Assembly (NCBI GenBank): GCA_965232575.1
Contig: CBDDPZ010000008.1
Span: forward strand, 1,178,001-1,242,000
Direction: 5' to 3'
DNA length: 64,000 nt
Source: Bin5 sp965232575
Lineage (GTDB): Bacteria > Chloroflexota > Anaerolineae > Caldilineales > Caldilineaceae
Under the pieces are notes generated by a model that ran no database searches, was not told the origin of the DNA, and saw only the letters and a list, made by a program, of their open reading frames with translations. How positions within the stretch are numbered: position 1 is the stretch's first letter; every line of letters starts with the position of its first letter. Made by a program: the position numbers and the translations under genes. This document shows, piece by piece, positions 25,527 through 33,223 of this stretch.

Positions 25527-26724
25527 CTTGCCACAGCACCCAATCCTGAGGAATCCATTCCTTATACCTCTGCTCTCGCTTGCTACGAGGGAGCAACCAC
25601 CTGGTGCGAAACCACTCGAACAAAGTACTTGCAGATTGATCGTGGTAATCTAACTCAGAATCAGTTCCGTTCAAAAACCTGCGAGTGTTCTTGGCCAGAG
25701 GAGACACATATATCTCCCGTCTGATCCCATGATTTTGCCAGCTTGGAGATATTCCTAATTCGGCAAGTGTTTTCCGAACCACTTCTCTCTTGTTTCTAAA
25801 TCCACCCCCCCATAATTCATGCTTAGCGGTTGCTGTTGCTTTTGACTTCGCAAATTCCATTATGGAGTCGTAAAGTCCATTGGAGAAATGAAATTCGCCA
25901 AACCCTTGGGTCTGGCCAACGCGCTCAAATGCCAGCCGTTTCCCGAATCGGAGGCGGTTATAAAGTGATGATCTCCCCAGGGCAGAAGTTGTTGTGATTA
26001 AGGCAATTTGTCCGGACAGCGTTCTTTTCTGTATCAGTGAAGAGTTCCCCCCGTACTTACGCCTGAATGACTCTCTCACCTCATTACTCATAGCTAATAA
26101 CGCAATAAGCTTGCCGCAAAGAAGAAAGGAATATGGAGGGACCGCGCCTAATGCGTAGGCATCCACAACATGATGAAGCCTTTCTCGACGTCCCTCATAA
26201 TCCCAGCCAATCCAGGCATCGCGATCTTTCAAACCGAATACGGGGTCGCCCAATCCGAACAGACCAATCAGTTTGTCTGTGTTCTGGTCCAATACGAGAA
26301 AGCGTAATCTGCGGCCATACCCTGCTGAGACCGGAACACTCCAATGCAGGCTGGCATATCGAAACAGGAGTTCTTCCACAGACCTGGGATGAACTTCAAC
26401 TAACTTAGGCTTGATCTCATCGGGGACAACCTCATGGCCAGAAGCGAATCGTTGCAGTAGCGCAGGCTCATGCCTGAGGAGATTCTTCTTCCTCTTCATT
26501 ACCTTATGACGGGCCGCTTCAGCATGCAGTGAACGTATCTTTTCTTTGTCCAAGTTTCCAGGCAAATGGAACCGATTGTCTCGCAACTCAAAGCCTTGCC
26601 TCTCAAGCGACTTTACAATGTTTTCTCTAAGGATTTCTGCGCTTGAAGGGGTCGGAGAATCTGAATTCGCGGGCAATGGAGTTTCTTCGTGTGCCAATTT
26701 TTTCTCTTGGTGGTTAAGAATCAT
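25507..26724 (-). CDS. DUF4338 (DruA-like) protein
   Basis: A 405-residue protein, first gene of the cassette. The middle (about residues 135-235) matches the DUF4338 pattern seen in Druantia DruA: GRRLRFLVLD, KLIGLFGLGDPVFGLKDRDAWIGWD and RRERLHHVVDAYALGAVPPYSFLLCGKLIALLA. A lysine/arginine-rich helical N-terminus (about 60-90) and an ITTTSALGRSSLYNRLRFGKR segment suggest DNA binding. The biochemical role of DUF4338 is not firmly known. The ATG at 26722-26724 has no clear ribosome site. It overlaps nurA, and the three genes share low G+C. Confidence 0.75.
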   Translation of the reverse strand: MILNHQEKKLAHEETPLPANSDSPTPSSAEILRENIVKSLERQGFELRDNRFHLPGNLDKEKIRSLHAEAARHKVMKRKKNLLRHEPALLQRFASGHEVVPDEIKPKLVEVHPRSVEELLFRYASLHWSVPVSAGYGRRLRFLVLDQNTDKLIGLFGLGDPVFGLKDRDAWIGWDYEGRRERLHHVVDAYALGAVPPYSFLLCGKLIALLAMSNEVRESFRRKYGGNSSLIQKRTLSGQIALITTTSALGRSSLYNRLRFGKRLAFERVGQTQGFGEFHFSNGLYDSIMEFAKSKATATAKHELWGGGFRNKREVVRKTLAELGISPSWQNHGIRREIYVSPLAKNTRRFLNGTDSELDYHDQSASTLFEWFRTRWLLPRSKREQRYKEWIPQDWVLWQDEPTNG

Positions 26725-26752
26725 TGATTAGGTGAAGAACAGGCTGACCCCT

Positions 26753-27264
26753 TCACTCCTCCCCGTCGGTCTCCAGGGGCGGCAGCTCCTCAAGACTGGT
26801 CAGCCCGAAATGCTGCATGAACTGGTCGGTTATGGCGTAACGGATTGGCCGGCCGGGCCCTTCGAGACGGTCGAACTCCTCCACCAGGCCCTGCTGCAGC
26901 AGCTTGCGCAGAACGCCGGAACAGTCTACGCCTCGCACCGCCTCCACCTGCGCCCGCGTCACCGGATGCAGATAGGCGACGATGGCCAAAGTCTCAAGGG
27001 CCGGCGCGCTGAACTGCACGCGCAAGTCCAGGTTGAGAAAATCCTCCACTACCTGGGAAGCGGCAGGATTTGTCACAAGCAAAACGCGACCGTCGCGGCG
27101 CTGCAGGCGCAGACCCCGATTCTCCTCCTCATATCCCTGCTGCAAGGCGGCCAGGGCTTTGGTCACCTCTACTTCAGGGCAGCCCGACGCTTGGGCAAGC
27201 TGCGCAGGTGTAACCGGTCCCCCGCCACGAACAGCAGGCTCTCCAGAAGGGCGCTCAACTTCAC
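26753..27264 (-). pseudogene. scpB: Segregation and condensation protein ScpB, frameshifted near its start
   Basis: The body (ALETLAIVAYLHPVTRAQVEAVRGVDCSGVL, then the winged-helix GRPIRYAITDQFMQHFGL) is ScpB, a kleisin-binding subunit of the SMC complex. The N-terminus lies in another frame: GTG at 27262-27264 gives VKLSALLESLLFVAG, then the frame shifts at the run of five C at 27219-27223 (G on the coding strand). One more G would give the standard FVAGGPVTPAQLAQ. The GTG overlaps the stop of the upstream amaP gene (GTGA). Homopolymer position makes sequencing error likely, so the gene is probably functional in the cell. Confidence 0.8.
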
Positions 27265-27827
27265 GCTTCCCACTCATCCTCAAAGGGCAGATGGCGCATA
27301 CGCACGTCCAACTTTCCGAGCCGTAGTCCCATATCCTCTTCAATGATATCCCGCGTCGATTCTACCACCTCGTCCGTCTTCATCGGCACGTCAATATCGG
27401 GCGCGGTCTCGACCTCCAATTGAATGTCAACTGCATTGCCGCGGGATTTCACGTCCGGAAATACCGTAATTACGTCGGCAAGCTGGTCCAGATGCCAGGT
27501 CAGGCGGCGCGCGATGCTGTCCGTGTCCAACTCCACCGAGCTGCCTTTCACCGTCTTCATGCGTACCCCGCGCTGGCGGTGGGGCCATAACTCCAACCAC
27601 AGCAGGCTGCCGAAGATGAGCACAACGACGAATCCCACTGCCACCTGGCCGATCAGGAAGTTCATGCTGTTCGCCTGCTGTTGCACGCGCAGGAACGCCT
27701 GCGCCAGCGAAAGACCACCCACAAGCGCACTAAAGGTACTGTCTGGAAAAATCGTCGTGTAGACAATGGCAGCCAGCAGAACCAGCCAAAGCACAACGAC
27801 GACGATTCGATTGAATGCGTTGATCAC
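27261..27827 (-). CDS. amaP: Alkaline shock response membrane anchor protein AmaP (Asp23-family)
   Basis: A 188-residue protein. Two membrane helices (about 8-28 and 56-80) precede an Asp23/Gls24-like domain (about 95-185), which has SVELDTDSIARRLTWHL, DIQLEVETAPDIDVP and EDMGLRLGKLDVRMRHL. AmaP anchors Asp23-type envelope-stress proteins to the membrane. It is directly upstream of scpB with a GTGA overlap. No asp23 gene is present in the window. The name is by domain architecture. Confidence 0.75.
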   Translation of the reverse strand: MINAFNRIVVVVLWLVLLAAIVYTTIFPDSTFSALVGGLSLAQAFLRVQQQANSMNFLIGQVAVGFVVVLIFGSLLWLELWPHRQRGVRMKTVKGSSVELDTDSIARRLTWHLDQLADVITVFPDVKSRGNAVDIQLEVETAPDIDVPMKTDEVVESTRDIIEEDMGLRLGKLDVRMRHLPFEDEWEA

Positions 27828-27988
27828 TTTCGGTTTCGGGCCTGAACCGTATTCACTGGTTTCCGGTTGTCCGTTCGTCAGGCTAAAGGGGACGGACTAC
27901 TGGAAACGAATCGTCGATTTTCAGCGCTGCAAAAGAATTTCCATTCTTCAATTATACATCACAGCGTTATGCGCCGTGAAGTAAAGGG

Positions 27989-30900
27989 TCAGCGCTTCCT
28001 CCCCCACGCGCGGCCGTAAGTGAACGAGGCCAGCAGCAGCCAGAGGAGACCGCCCGCCAGGCTGAGCCGCAGACCGGTCTGCCAGGTAGTCGGCATGTAC
28101 GAGAATACGACCTCGCTCTCACCAGCTGGCACCGGTACCCCTCGAAACAACACATTGGTCGGAACGACATCCACCGGCTCGCCGTTGATCGCGGCGTGCC
28201 AGCCAGGATAATAGGCATCCTTCAATACGAGAAATCCCGGTCGTTCGGATCGGGCGCGGATGACGACCCGCTCGGGCGCGTAAGAGATGACCGAGATCTC
28301 CCCTGTGTTTGACGCTTCCTGTTTGTCGCCTCCGCCCTCGCTGGGATCGCGGGCGTCTCGCCGGCATGCCGTTGCCGGGCGTCGGCGCAAACTTCCTGTC
28401 CTTCGTGGATCAATGCCGTTTCTCCCGCCGGGCGTCAGCGCAAAGTCTGCCGGCGCACCGGCTTGGTCTGCAAGCCCCCAGGCGGCCACCGCCTCGACGC
28501 TGGCCTCGACGACCGCCGAATCATGAGAGGCGTTCTTCACATCGGAAACGCGCAGCATATTTGCCGCCTCGTCCAACGATGACGCCGGCCGCACTGTCTC
28601 GACCAGTTGCGCCCGCCCGCTGCCTCCGAGCCGCTCGTAGATCTTGACGTCGCCACTGTGTACGCGCTGAAAGTTGCCGCGATCGCTGGGAAGAAGCGGC
28701 ACGAACGTCTTGGTGCGCTCGTCTATCAACGTCACCGCCTGCACCGCCAGCCCGACGGTTGCGGTGTCTTCTGCCAATACGATCTCCAGCGCGTCCAGAC
28801 GGGCGGCTTCCGCCAGCGCAAAGAAGGCCAGATACTCCTGCTGTCCAGTTTTCCCCTCCTGGAATATGACGGGAGCGCTCGTTCCAGTTGCCCCCGTCGC
28901 CGGGCCGACAACCACTTTGAAAGCGCCTGCCTGCCGGCCCGTGAGCAACCTGCCGATAACGTGATGTTCACCACCACGACTCAGGGCGGTTACTTCCGCC
29001 AGGGGTAGATTGGGGGATACCGCTTGGGGGACGTCCGAGTCTGCGGTCGCGAAACCGACGACAGCCACCGCGGTCGCCTCGAAACTGTGCGGCGCGTCTA
29101 CCGTCAGTCGAGCCCCGCCTCCTGACCATTCACCAACCGAGTCACTCAAATTCGCTGCGAGAGTTGCGCCGATCTGACGGTCGAAGTAGACATCGTCGAA
29201 CCACACGTCACGCACTTTATCGGTAATCACAAAGCGGACGTCCATCAGGTCGAGAATGTCGCCGCGTGGAACTGTCTGCAACTGTTCGCGCACGCGGCCG
29301 TCAGGCACCAGCTCCGCCGGCGGAATCAGCAGCGACAGAAAGGCGTTGTAGCGCTGCAGAGGAAGCACGCCGCCGTCAAATCCGTCCACGGTGGGGATGC
29401 GCCACAGCAGAGACAGGTTCGGCGCCAGGATCTCCTGGGACTTGAGCGCGATGATAAACTCCGAGAAGGCGGCCTCGCTGAGTTGTGGACGCGCGCCGCC
29501 GCGCAGGATGCGCCGCCAGTCGGACATGTCTCCCGGATCGAACGTGATTTCGCTGATGCTTAACAACCGCCCCGCGGCCGCCGGGTGGAGTGTTCGCTGC
29601 GGCTCCGTCAGCAGGTGGGCAGACGCGGTCCGCACGTCGTAGACGGCCTGGGGCGCGGTCGGCTGTGTATGCGGCAGCGCACGCGCGGCCAGGAGCAGAT
29701 CGAGCGACAGGGCTGCAACCAGGGCCACACCAGCGGCGCGTGACAAGCGCAACGGGACCGTGTTTTCTGTTTGACGCTGTCCGCCCTCCCTTTTTCCCTG
29801 TTGCCCCTCTTCGTGTTTCCTTCGTGTTCTTCGTGGATCGTTGTCGTTTCTTGCGCCGGGCGGCAACGCAAAGCCGCCGGCTTTCAACCTGCGCCAAAGC
29901 CACTCCGTCCCGGCTCCTGTCAATACAGCCATGCCCAGTGTATAGAGCATCATCCAGCGGGCCGGTGTGCGAAACAGGTCGAAGCCGGGGATCAGATGAT
30001 AAAAGAGGAGCGAAAATGGGTTCCAGCGTCCAAACGCCAGGAACAGGCCCAGACCGGCAAAAAAGAGCCCGCACAGAGCAGCCAAAGGCCAGCGACCTAT
30101 CTCTTTGACGCTGTCCTGTTTGTCGCCTCCGCCCTTCCTGGGATCGCGGGCGTCTCGCCCGCATGCCGTTGCCGGGCGTCGGCGCAAACTCTCTTTTTTG
30201 CTGTTGCAGTTCTTCGTGTTTTCTTGATTATTTGACGCTTCCGCCCTTCCTGGGATCGCGGGCGTCTCGCCCGCATGCTGTTGCCGGGTGTCATCGCAAA
30301 CTTCGTGGATAATTGTTTTCTCTTTCGCCGGGTGGCAACGCAAACACGGCCTCCTTTCGGCCGTCTGCCGCAAACTACTGACCACCGCGACCAGGGCCAG
30401 CAGCAGCCCTGCCGCGCCCACATAGGCGACAAACTCGGTGTAACCGAGCGTGGAAAAGACAACACTCAGATCGCGCAGGCCGTACGAAGGGAGCAGCGTC
30501 CAGTGGAGCAGCAGCGGCCGCAAGCTGAAGCTGGTCACATCCACGTAGCTGAGACCGCCGCTCCGCAGTCCCAACTGGCTCAGTTCCAGCGTGGGCAACA
30601 GTTGGGCGGCGGCGAGCAGGACGCCCAGCAGGACGCCCAGGACATAAATGAGGAAGGTGGCGGAGAGATGACGAATACCGTGCGAATACGCGCGCGGGCT
30701 TGTTGCCAGCAGCCATGCACCCACACCGAAAAGATTGATATAGGTCGTCTGTGTGTGACCGGCCAGCAGAGTGAGCGCCACAAACAACGCGAAAGGCAGG
30801 AGCAAGGGCGCGTATCCCCAGGAGCGAGAATCAAGACGTGAAGAGCCGGAAAACTCCTCGCTCCCCTCACTCCTCTTTTCTCTTTCCATGCATGACCACC

Positions 30901-31426
30901 GCCCTTCCAACGCCCACAGGAGCCAGGGCAGCCAGGCCGCCCCGTTCATCTGATTGATGTGTCCCAGCAATCCGCCGTAGAATCCGCTCCCCGCCAGCAC
31001 CAGTCCGGTGCCGACCGCGGCCAGCCACCCCATTCCCCAGCGCCGCATCAGCGCGTAACCGCCCAGTGCCAGGATCCAGGCGTGTATAGCGCCGCTCCAG
31101 TAGAGTTGCCGGGTCACGGGCAGCCAGCTCAGCGGCCAATGTAAAGGATAAAGCGCCGCGGCCTGCGGATTGGCAAGGAATGGCGCACCCATAAAGATGT
31201 ACGGGTTCCAGAAAGGAATTCGGCCCGCGCGCAGGGAGGCGGCTGCGTAGTCGCGGTACGGATAGAAGTAGTGGAGGATGTCGCCGCTGGCCAGTACTCG
31301 ATCTGTAAACAGGAGGCGGTAAAAGAGCAGTAGGACGAAGAGAGCCAGGATCGATGCGGCCGACAGGGGCGGTAAGAAGCGGCGTATCGTACTGCGGCGG
31401 CTACTGGTCAGAAACACCGCAAACAA
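27989..31426 (-). CDS. YfhO-like polytopic membrane protein, carrying three in-frame repeat insertions
   Basis: An 1145-residue membrane protein, longer than the usual 800-900 of YfhO-like relatives. The N-terminal half has many hydrophobic helices, beginning ILALFVLLLFYRLLF, with motifs DILHYFYPYRDYAAASLRAGRIPFWNPYIFMGAPFLANPQ typical of the family. A large soluble domain follows, then one C-terminal helix (about 1115-1140). YfhO proteins help glycosylate lipoteichoic acids; the class is related to GT-C enzymes. Three low-complexity stretches, encoded by repeats at 30103-30344, 29769-29872 and 28307-28444, carry residues such as ETPAIPGRAEA. The gene lies 9 bases after a GT2 gene, suggesting a lipid-linked-sugar pathway. 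Confidence 0.75.
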   Translation of the reverse strand: MFAVFLTSSRRSTIRRFLPPLSAASILALFVLLLFYRLLFTDRVLASGDILHYFYPYRDYAAASLRAGRIPFWNPYIFMGAPFLANPQAAALYPLHWPLSWLPVTRQLYWSGAIHAWILALGGYALMRRWGMGWLAAVGTGLVLAGSGFYGGLLGHINQMNGAAWLPWLLWALEGRWSCMEREKRSEGSEEFSGSSRLDSRSWGYAPLLLPFALFVALTLLAGHTQTTYINLFGVGAWLLATSPRAYSHGIRHLSATFLIYVLGVLLGVLLAAAQLLPTLELSQLGLRSGGLSYVDVTSFSLRPLLLHWTLLPSYGLRDLSVVFSTLGYTEFVAYVGAAGLLLALVAVVSSLRQTAERRPCLRCHPAKEKTIIHEVCDDTRQQHAGETPAIPGRAEASNNQENTKNCNSKKESLRRRPATACGRDARDPRKGGGDKQDSVKEIGRWPLAALCGLFFAGLGLFLAFGRWNPFSLLFYHLIPGFDLFRTPARWMMLYTLGMAVLTGAGTEWLWRRLKAGGFALPPGARNDNDPRRTRRKHEEGQQGKREGGQRQTENTVPLRLSRAAGVALVAALSLDLLLAARALPHTQPTAPQAVYDVRTASAHLLTEPQRTLHPAAAGRLLSISEITFDPGDMSDWRRILRGGARPQLSEAAFSEFIIALKSQEILAPNLSLLWRIPTVDGFDGGVLPLQRYNAFLSLLIPPAELVPDGRVREQLQTVPRGDILDLMDVRFVITDKVRDVWFDDVYFDRQIGATLAANLSDSVGEWSGGGARLTVDAPHSFEATAVAVVGFATADSDVPQAVSPNLPLAEVTALSRGGEHHVIGRLLTGRQAGAFKVVVGPATGATGTSAPVIFQEGKTGQQEYLAFFALAEAARLDALEIVLAEDTATVGLAVQAVTLIDERTKTFVPLLPSDRGNFQRVHSGDVKIYERLGGSGRAQLVETVRPASSLDEAANMLRVSDVKNASHDSAVVEASVEAVAAWGLADQAGAPADFALTPGGRNGIDPRRTGSLRRRPATACRRDARDPSEGGGDKQEASNTGEISVISYAPERVVIRARSERPGFLVLKDAYYPGWHAAINGEPVDVVPTNVLFRGVPVPAGESEVVFSYMPTTWQTGLRLSLAGGLLWLLLASFTYGRAWGRKR
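28307..28444. repeat. Family B repeat pair inside the YfhO-like gene (C-terminal site)
   Basis: A 138-base composite (46 codons) from GTTTGACGCTTCC through a full B unit to GGGCGTCAGCGCAAA. It keeps the frame and encodes residues such as RRRPATACRRDARDP in the soluble domain. Confidence 0.7.
29769..29872. repeat. Family B repeat inside the YfhO-like gene (middle site)
   Basis: It starts GTTTGACGCTGTCCGCC and ends GCCGGGCGGCAACGCAAA, with the inner TTCGTGTTCTTCGTGGATC seen in several B copies. The encoded stretch, NDNDPRRTRRKHEE, is hydrophilic and unlike its surroundings. Confidence 0.7.
30103..30344. repeat. Compound family B repeats inside the YfhO-like gene (N-terminal site)
   Basis: At least two overlapping B units, each with TGGGATCGCGGGCGTCTCG, and a final GGGTGGCAACGCAAA. 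Their 242 bases encode the charged stretch containing QQHAGETPAIPGRAEASN between membrane helices. Confidence 0.7.
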
Positions 31427-31435
31427 ATGTCCACC

Positions 31436-32206
31436 TTAGTCCCTGAAACGGTACTTGATGAGCGTAGCAATGGCCGTAAACCCGTCCCGCCAGGTAAGTT
31501 TTTTGCCTTCATGGAATTGGCGCCCGTTATAGCTGATAGGCGTTTCAAAAATTGGGTAGTTGCGTTTGAGGATTTTTGCCGTCAGTTCGGCTTCGATCTC
31601 GAACCTTTGGCTGTGGAGGGTCATCCCTTCGATTACGTCCCGTCGAAAGCACTTATAGCAGGTCTCCATATCGGTCAGGACCGTGCCGTAAAGTAGGTTG
31701 GTAAACCAGGTGACGCCTTTATTGCCGATCGTGTGTGCGAGGCTCATGGCCGCACGCGGGCCGCCGAGAAAGCGGCTGCCATAGACGACATCGGTGCGCC
31801 CCTCCAGAATTGGGGCGAGAAGTCTGACATAGTCTCCAGGATTGTATTCAAGGTCGGCGTCCTGCACGACGAAGATCGCACCGGTCGCCGCCTCAAATCC
31901 CGTGCGCAAGGCCGCGCCCTTGCCCCCGTTGCGTTCATGATAGATGATACGCAGATCTTCCGGCTCTTCCCCCTGCAGACGGGCCAGTATATCCCGCGTG
32001 CCGTCGGTAGAGCCGTCATCAACGATGATGATCTCCTTTTCCAGTTGAATGGGGCTGCCGTTCAATTCCGTTGTGCTATCGGCATTGACTGTAAGGTCGA
32101 CCGCGCGCACGCGGCGGATAATCTCCTCCAGTGTGCCGATTTCGTTGTAGACCGGCATGATGATCGAGAGTCGCGACTCAGGCGGCGCGCCATCTGAAGA
32201 TTTCAT
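31436..32206 (-). CDS. Glycosyltransferase family 2 (dolichyl/undecaprenyl-phosphate mannosyltransferase-like)
   Basis: A 256-residue GT-A enzyme. SIIMPVYNEIGTLEEII starts the fold, IIIVDDGSTDGTRDIL and FVVQDADLEYNPGDY carry the nucleotide- and metal-binding Asp residues (DAD = DxD), and METCYKCFRRDVIEGM is typical of DPM1-like enzymes. No C-terminal membrane helices are seen. It would make a polyprenyl-phosphate sugar for a GT-C type enzyme; the YfhO-like gene follows 9 bases later, fitting such a donor-acceptor pair. Confidence 0.87.
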   Translation of the reverse strand: MKSSDGAPPESRLSIIMPVYNEIGTLEEIIRRVRAVDLTVNADSTTELNGSPIQLEKEIIIVDDGSTDGTRDILARLQGEEPEDLRIIYHERNGGKGAALRTGFEAATGAIFVVQDADLEYNPGDYVRLLAPILEGRTDVVYGSRFLGGPRAAMSLAHTIGNKGVTWFTNLLYGTVLTDMETCYKCFRRDVIEGMTLHSQRFEIEAELTAKILKRNYPIFETPISYNGRQFHEGKKLTWRDGFTAIATLIKYRFRD

Positions 32207-32250
32207 AGTACGGAAGTCGTTCGTGACCGATCACGCCAATGATCAGTCCT

Positions 32251-32340
32251 GTTTGCGCTTCGCCAAGTGCTGTTTGCGTTTCGCCAAGGGCCGGCAGATG
32301 GCGTCGGCTCAACGCAAAGGTGCGGTCGGCTCAGCGCAAA
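32251..32340. repeat. Family A repeat inserted in another family A repeat (inner copy 32272-32318)
   Basis: The outer copy reads GTTTGCGCTTCGCCAAGTGC, is interrupted by a complete 47-base A copy, and resumes GGTGCGGTCGGCTCAGCGCAAA. With the inner copy removed the outer one closely matches the 44-base copy at 13519-13562. This is direct evidence that the unit can insert. Confidence 0.8.
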
Positions 32341-32354
32341 GTCCCAAGTTCTGG

Positions 32355-32936
32355 CTATTCACCGGCCTGATGGGCAAGAATGATCGCTTCGGCCACAGCC
32401 TTCATAGGCTTGCGGTTGTTCATGCTCATCTTTTGAATGCGCCGAAAGGCTTCGGCTTCGTTCATGTTCTGCAGCTGCATCAGAATGCCTTTTGCGCGTT
32501 CAACCGTTTTTCGCGTTTCGAGCGTCTCCTTCAAGTCATCGATCTCATTTTCCAGCGTTCGAAACTCCTCAAAACGCGCCAGGGCCACCTCGATCGCAGG
32601 GGTCAGGTCGCTTTCTCGGAACGGTTTGACCAGATAACTGGCTACGCCGGCCTCCTGGGCGCGATGCACCAGTTCCTGCTGGCTGTATGCACTCAACAGC
32701 AGCACCGGGGCCAGGCGCTCCTCCGTCAAGACGCGGGCAGCCTCGATGCCATCCACGTCCGGCATCTTGATGTCCATGATCACGATGTCTGGACGAAGTT
32801 CCCAACTGAGGTTGATAGCGCTCTGGCCGTCACCCGCTTCGCCTACAACCAGGTAGCCCAGGTTGGTGAGCATCTCCCGCAGGTCCATCCGAATGAGGGA
32901 TTCATCATCGGCAATGATTATGCGCGTACGCTCCAC
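32355..32936 (-). CDS. ANTAR-domain response regulator (PdtaR/AmiR-NasR type)
   Basis: A 193-residue regulator. The receiver domain (about 1-120) has RIIIADDESLIRMDL, the phosphoacceptor in IVIMDIKMPDVDGIEA, LLLSAYSQ and SYLVKPF. The ANTAR domain (about 130-190) has ERAKGILMQLQNMNEAEAFRRIQKMSM. ANTAR domains bind paired RNA hairpins and prevent transcription termination. The sensor kinase gene lies upstream on the same strand, after two repeat clusters, and is very likely its partner. Target RNAs are unknown. Confidence 0.92.
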   Translation of the reverse strand: MERTRIIIADDESLIRMDLREMLTNLGYLVVGEAGDGQSAINLSWELRPDIVIMDIKMPDVDGIEAARVLTEERLAPVLLLSAYSQQELVHRAQEAGVASYLVKPFRESDLTPAIEVALARFEEFRTLENEIDDLKETLETRKTVERAKGILMQLQNMNEAEAFRRIQKMSMNNRKPMKAVAEAIILAHQAGE

Positions 32937-32991
32937 AGTCTAACCCTTTCCCGGTCGCCAAACGCCAAGAATCTGGAATCGGCGGCTGGCT

Positions 32992-33199
32992 GTTTGCGCT
33001 TCGCTAAGTGGCCGAGGATGGCGTCAGCTCAGCGCAAAGATGCTGGCGGCCAGAGGTATGTCTTAAATGGCTGGTGGTTCTGCTGGCCTCTAGTTTGACG
33101 CTTCCGCCCTCACTGGGATCGCGGGCGTCAGCGCAAACTTCGTGTCCTTGATGTTCTTCGTGGATCATTGTTTCCTCTTTCGCCGGGCATCAGCGCAAA
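32992..33199. repeat. Family A (32992-33038) and family B (33093-33199) repeats between kinase and regulator
   Basis: The A copy is 47 bases (GTTTGCGCTTCGCTAAG to CTCAGCGCAAA). The B copy runs from GTTTGACGCTTCCGCC to GGGCATCAGCGCAAA. They fill most of the 287-base gap inside the two-component locus. Confidence 0.7.
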
Positions 33200-33223
33200 A
33201 TCGCTATCACCAGACCACTTCGG

